Positions 61,099 to 64,000 of a DNA stretch of 64,000 nt are shown here, piece after piece. The translations under genes were made by a program, and so were the position numbers. Positions within the stretch are counted from its first letter, which is position 1. Every line of letters starts with the position of its first letter. This DNA is from G963674835 sp963674835 (GTDB lineage Bacteria; Planctomycetota; Planctomycetia; Pirellulales; Thermoguttaceae). The notes beneath the pieces are model-generated. The model ran no database searches and was not told where the DNA came from. It saw only the letters and a list, made by a program, of their open reading frames with translations. The stretch is from NCBI GenBank assembly GCA_963674835.2, contig CAXXKC010000002.1, forward strand, positions 2,170,001 through 2,234,000, written 5' to 3'.

Positions 61099-61818
61099 GT
61101 GAAGCAACTGCTCATCGCCAAACTCGGCTCCACGTTCCCGGCCCTCGTACAAGATCACGGAGATTTCGAGGACTGGATCCGCGTGCGGCTGGGTGTTCCA
61201 TCTCGGCGCGTTGTCGTCGTCGACGGTCGCCACGAGCCGTTGCCGGCTCCAACGTCGTTTGCGGGGATCGTCGTGACCGGCTCGCATGCGATGGTGACCG
61301 AGCACGAACCTTGGAGCGAAACGGCCGCGCAGTGGATCGCCCGCGCGGTCGACGAAGAAGTGGCTCTTCTGGGGATTTGCTATGGGCACCAGTTGCTCGC
61401 CTATGCGACGGGCGGCGAGGTGGGCCCAAATCCGAACGGCCGCGAGTTTGGCACCGTCGAGATCACCCTGCATGCCTCTGCCCAGGCCGATCCATTGTTG
61501 GACGGCATCCCGGCGAAGGTCCCCGCCCACGTTAGCCACGCCCAGTCGGTTCTGAGGCTGCCGCCGGGCGCCAGGTGCCTGGCGTCCAGCGATCGCGACC
61601 CCTGCCACGCGTTTGTACTGGGGACGAATGCTTGGGGCGTGCAATTCCACCCCGAGTTCGACGAACATGTCGTGCGTACGTACATTCGCCAATGCGCCGA
61701 CCTGCTGCGGGCGGAAGGCGAGTCGCCCGAGCGGCTGCTCGACACGGTCCGGGAAACGCCCGCAGCTACCTCGTTATTGAGCCGTTTTGCCCAACTTTCT
61801 GATGGAGCTTGCCTATGA
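61099..61818 (+). CDS. Class I glutamine amidotransferase-like protein
   Basis: The 239-residue protein has the GATase1 triad: Cys in LLGICYGHQLLAYATGG near 95, His and Glu in GVQFHPEFDEH near 180. Members hydrolyse glutamine or act on gamma-glutamyl compounds; GMP synthase-like stand-alone forms are common. The start is GTG 61099 without a strong ribosome binding site. Its stop overlaps the next start in an ATGA, so both proteins are translated together. The synthetase partner is unknown. Confidence 0.88.
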   Translation: MKQLLIAKLGSTFPALVQDHGDFEDWIRVRLGVPSRRVVVVDGRHEPLPAPTSFAGIVVTGSHAMVTEHEPWSETAAQWIARAVDEEVALLGICYGHQLLAYATGGEVGPNPNGREFGTVEITLHASAQADPLLDGIPAKVPAHVSHAQSVLRLPPGARCLASSDRDPCHAFVLGTNAWGVQFHPEFDEHVVRTYIRQCADLLRAEGESPERLLDTVRETPAATSLLSRFAQLSDGACL

Positions 61819-62453
61819 CGAGTTACGAGCACGTGATGCTGGGCGTGACCGGCGGTCTGGCGGTCGGATTGCATCGTCGCTATGGCTGGCAGCTGGTGGC
61901 CGTTGCCGGCATCGCCGCGGTGCTGCCCGATTGGGACGGGCTGGCTTATTTTCTCGGCCCCGTGGCGTTCGACCGAGTGCATCGCACGTGGGGGCACAGC
62001 CTCTGGGCGGCCGCTCTGGTGGGCGCGATCTACGCCGCCTTGGAACACCGCTTTCACTGGCTCGATCGCGGGGCTCGTTGGCTCCTGAAGACATTTCCCA
62101 TCCGTCGAGCCAAGGCAGACGATCCCGTCGAGCTGGCGCCACCGCGCGGCAGCCTGTGCGCGTGGCTCGCCGTCGGAGCTGTCGCGGGGCTCAGTCACCT
62201 GGCCGCTGATGTGCTCTTCTCCGGCAGCTCGACCTTGCCGGACTGGGGGCTTCGCCTGCTTTGGCCATGGTCGGACCTCGCCTGGGCGTATCCCAGGGTT
62301 CCCTGGGGCGATCCTGTGGTAACGATCCTATTCGTCGTCGGCATGTTTGCTATGGTCCGCTGGCCCCGCCGCATTCAGGGCATCGCGATCGCCACGCTGG
62401 TGGCCGTGGCGGCGTACGTCGTCCTGCGCATTCCCATCGTAGGACCATTCTGA
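61815..62453 (+). CDS. DUF457/YdjM-like membrane protein
   Basis: The 212-residue protein has the YdjM-type metal-dependent hydrolase pattern: EHVMLGVTGGLAVGLHRRYG, VLPDWDGLAYFLG with Asp residues, RTWGHSLWAA and LSHLAADVLFSGSSTLPDWG. These His/Asp sites in membrane helices are typical of the family, whose substrate is unknown. There are four or five membrane segments. GGAG lies upstream of ATG 61815, which overlaps the GATase stop. Confidence 0.85.
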   Translation: MTSYEHVMLGVTGGLAVGLHRRYGWQLVAVAGIAAVLPDWDGLAYFLGPVAFDRVHRTWGHSLWAAALVGAIYAALEHRFHWLDRGARWLLKTFPIRRAKADDPVELAPPRGSLCAWLAVGAVAGLSHLAADVLFSGSSTLPDWGLRLLWPWSDLAWAYPRVPWGDPVVTILFVVGMFAMVRWPRRIQGIAIATLVAVAAYVVLRIPIVGPF

Positions 62454-62499
62454 CAAACTGCGGGCGTCGCACCGCGCCCACAGGGCGATTGAGCCGCCG

Positions 62500-63387
62500 C
62501 TATCGATCGGACTGGCTCAGATTCAGTGGCTCGGAGGGCGAGAAGAGGCCTTGTTGCTGCGTTTGGGCCAGGCGAATCAACAGTAGCTTCTGTTGCCGCT
62601 TGCCGCCTTCCTGACAGGTGAAGAACTGGTGTCCCAGGCTTCCGGGCCGCGTAGGAATGCTGGTAATGACAAGAAGCTGACCTGGCGAGAGAACCGTCGA
62701 CACGGTCAGACTGTCGAACACGCGGTGGTGCTTGTCCGACTTGATCTGCATCACGCCGTTGTCGTTGGCGATGTACTGCTGATGAATGGCACCGTATTGC
62801 AGTTCGGGCACCAGATCCAGCCGAACCCGGCCATCGGACTGGGGAAACGCCTTCATCACAAAGAGTCCCTGGGCATTGGGATAGCGAGAACCGCCGGCAA
62901 CACCTCCCTCGTAGGTCAACACAGGCAGCTCGGGGTACACCTCCGAGACGACAACGTCGTTTCGACCGCCCGCGCGGGCCGGCAGATGGTGACCGACCAC
63001 CGTCGGCTCATTCTCCATCTCGTCGGGAGTAATGGTCTGCCAGTCTCCTCCCGAGGTTGCAGACGCATCACCGAGCTTCGCTAGCTTCGCAAGCGGCGCG
63101 GGGATCTGCCCGGAGACTATCCCAGCGCGAAAACCGTTTTGCGCCAGTTGCTGGCGGAGCACCGGCGGGAATTGCTGCTCATCGGCCTCGCTCCAAAGCA
63201 ACATGTTGATCTCGGGATCGCCCAGCGGGCATCGGACGAACAAGACGTCCAGCACGACGCTGTCCGGCGACATCTGCGGTCGCCGCAGCGGCGACTGCGC
63301 CGTTTGCGGGGTCAGACTCGTGCAGCCACCGAGCAGGACGGCACCGGCCCAAATCAGCGGCATGACATGACTCGGCACAGAAGACAT
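62500..63387 (-). CDS. Hypothetical lipoprotein
   Basis: The 295-residue protein has a lipoprotein signal with the lipobox LLGGC near residue 22 and a Gln/Pro-rich start. The mature part has several beta strands (VVLDVLFVRCP, LLVITSIPTRPGSLGHQFFT) and no recognised family. It converges with the DUF457-like gene. No ribosome binding site is obvious before ATG 63387. Confidence 0.75.
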   Translation of the reverse strand: MSSVPSHVMPLIWAGAVLLGGCTSLTPQTAQSPLRRPQMSPDSVVLDVLFVRCPLGDPEINMLLWSEADEQQFPPVLRQQLAQNGFRAGIVSGQIPAPLAKLAKLGDASATSGGDWQTITPDEMENEPTVVGHHLPARAGGRNDVVVSEVYPELPVLTYEGGVAGGSRYPNAQGLFVMKAFPQSDGRVRLDLVPELQYGAIHQQYIANDNGVMQIKSDKHHRVFDSLTVSTVLSPGQLLVITSIPTRPGSLGHQFFTCQEGGKRQQKLLLIRLAQTQQQGLFSPSEPLNLSQSDR

Positions 63388-63579
63388 ATGGGCGATGGCT
63401 CAACGGTTGCGGCGACTTCCCAGCAACGAAGCCGGGGGGAGATTCGGCGGGAAAGTACTTCCGGCACTGAGAAATGTCAATGCGAATGCACCGCGAAACT
63501 AGAGAACCTGGAGTAGATACCACAGATGCGTACTGTGGCCAAATTCATACCAGACGCGCCGCCTCTCGGCAACCGGCGG

Positions 63580-64000
63580 TCATTTGACCCGCAAGAGCGA
63601 AGGCACCGAGATGCGCCGCCCGTAAACGGGGCCGAAACGCTCGACGAGCTGCCGGAAATCGTACCGCAGGAAGGCGTACACATCCTCGGGAGGGTTCAAC
63701 GACAACCATTGCTCGGCCAGCCGCGCCACCCACGCATCGAACCGTTTCTGCGAGCCCGTGTGCGCGTAACAGCGACCGCCAAATCGCCGCACATCGCCGT
63801 CGAAGCGCGGGCCGATATGCCACAATTCGTGGAAGACGGTGGTCACCTTTTCGCGGAAATCCAGCTCGCAGAATCGCGGCAAATAGAATCTCAGCACGTA
63901 CAACATCTCGTGGCCCGACTCGTCCACAAGCCGCTGAACTCGCCACCTGCGTCCGCGCCGGACCGTCTCGGTCTTCCCGCCCGCAAACCGCAGGGGCGTC
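63580..64000 (-). CDS. Putative zinc metallopeptidase, N-terminus beyond window
   Basis: The frame stays open from the stop at 63580 to the window edge, so the start is outside. The visible 140 residues contain VTTVFHELWHIGPRFDGD, with the HExxH-type zinc site, after a hydrophobic strand LYVLRFYLPRFC. Similar small metallopeptidase-like proteins are known in planctomycetes. No substrate is known. Confidence 0.7.
   Translation of the reverse strand, partial: TPLRFAGGKTETVRRGRRWRVQRLVDESGHEMLYVLRFYLPRFCELDFREKVTTVFHELWHIGPRFDGDVRRFGGRCYAHTGSQKRFDAWVARLAEQWLSLNPPEDVYAFLRYDFRQLVERFGPVYGRRISVPSLLRVK

Overview
The window looks like a chromosomal segment of a planctomycete (Planctomycetota, probably a Pirellulales-type relative). 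This is inferred from gene content, not from a marker-gene comparison. Supporting signs are the high GC, many twin-arginine (TAT) signals on Gfo/Idh/MocA, DegT-type and sugar-isomerase proteins, planctomycete-style secreted hypothetical proteins, an lpxD-lpxI lipid A pair, Shine-Dalgarno-led GTG and TTG starts, and scattered palindromic intergenic repeats. I saw no rRNA, tRNA, CRISPR array, prophage or intact insertion sequence.

Layout. 1-9 kb: a truncated sdhC at the left edge, a stand-alone receiver protein, ftsH, then a divergent run dxr, rseP, lpxD, lpxI (isoprenoid precursor, membrane protease and lipid A functions). 9-16 kb: a rhomboid-fold membrane protein with a zinc ribbon, secreted beta-helix and ceramidase-like proteins, a small TPR protein and der. 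16-23 kb: type-4 uracil-DNA glycosylase, an AcuI-type reductase, archease-RtcB RNA repair, a PEBP protein, a DUF434 protein, an NDUFA9-like SDR and a SpoIIE-type phosphatase. 23.7-34.3 kb: the most distinctive block. Four consecutive DegT-family aminotransferases, each with its own TAT signal, are followed on the same strand by a TAT-signalled Gfo/Idh/MocA oxidoreductase and a secreted triple RidA-like protein; a XylR-type regulator is transcribed away from the block. 34-44 kb: a large secreted protein of unknown function, an S41 protease, a URO-D-like protein, and pyruvate:ferredoxin oxidoreductase overlapping a DHODH-like gene. 44-51 kb: a rod-shaped RNA candidate, a zinc alcohol dehydrogenase, a zinc-ribbon membrane protein, a HhH/HTH protein, a glycosyltransferase and pepT. 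51-64 kb: PolB-like exonuclease, U32 protease, secreted hypotheticals, TAT isomerase plus SMP-30 protein, a MacB-like ABC exporter, a GATase with a DUF457-type membrane protein, a lipoprotein and a truncated metallopeptidase.

How the genes may work together. The 23.7-32.3 kb block could act outside the cytoplasm. Gfo/Idh/MocA enzymes make keto-sugars, DegT enzymes aminate keto-sugars using PLP, and RidA proteins clear enamine/imine by-products of PLP enzymes. TAT export suits enzymes that must fold around NAD(P) or PLP before crossing the membrane. This gives a testable model of an exported amino-sugar pathway under a sugar-sensing regulator. It is an inference; no substrate is visible in the sequence. 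Residue positions in the entries are estimates from nucleotide positions.
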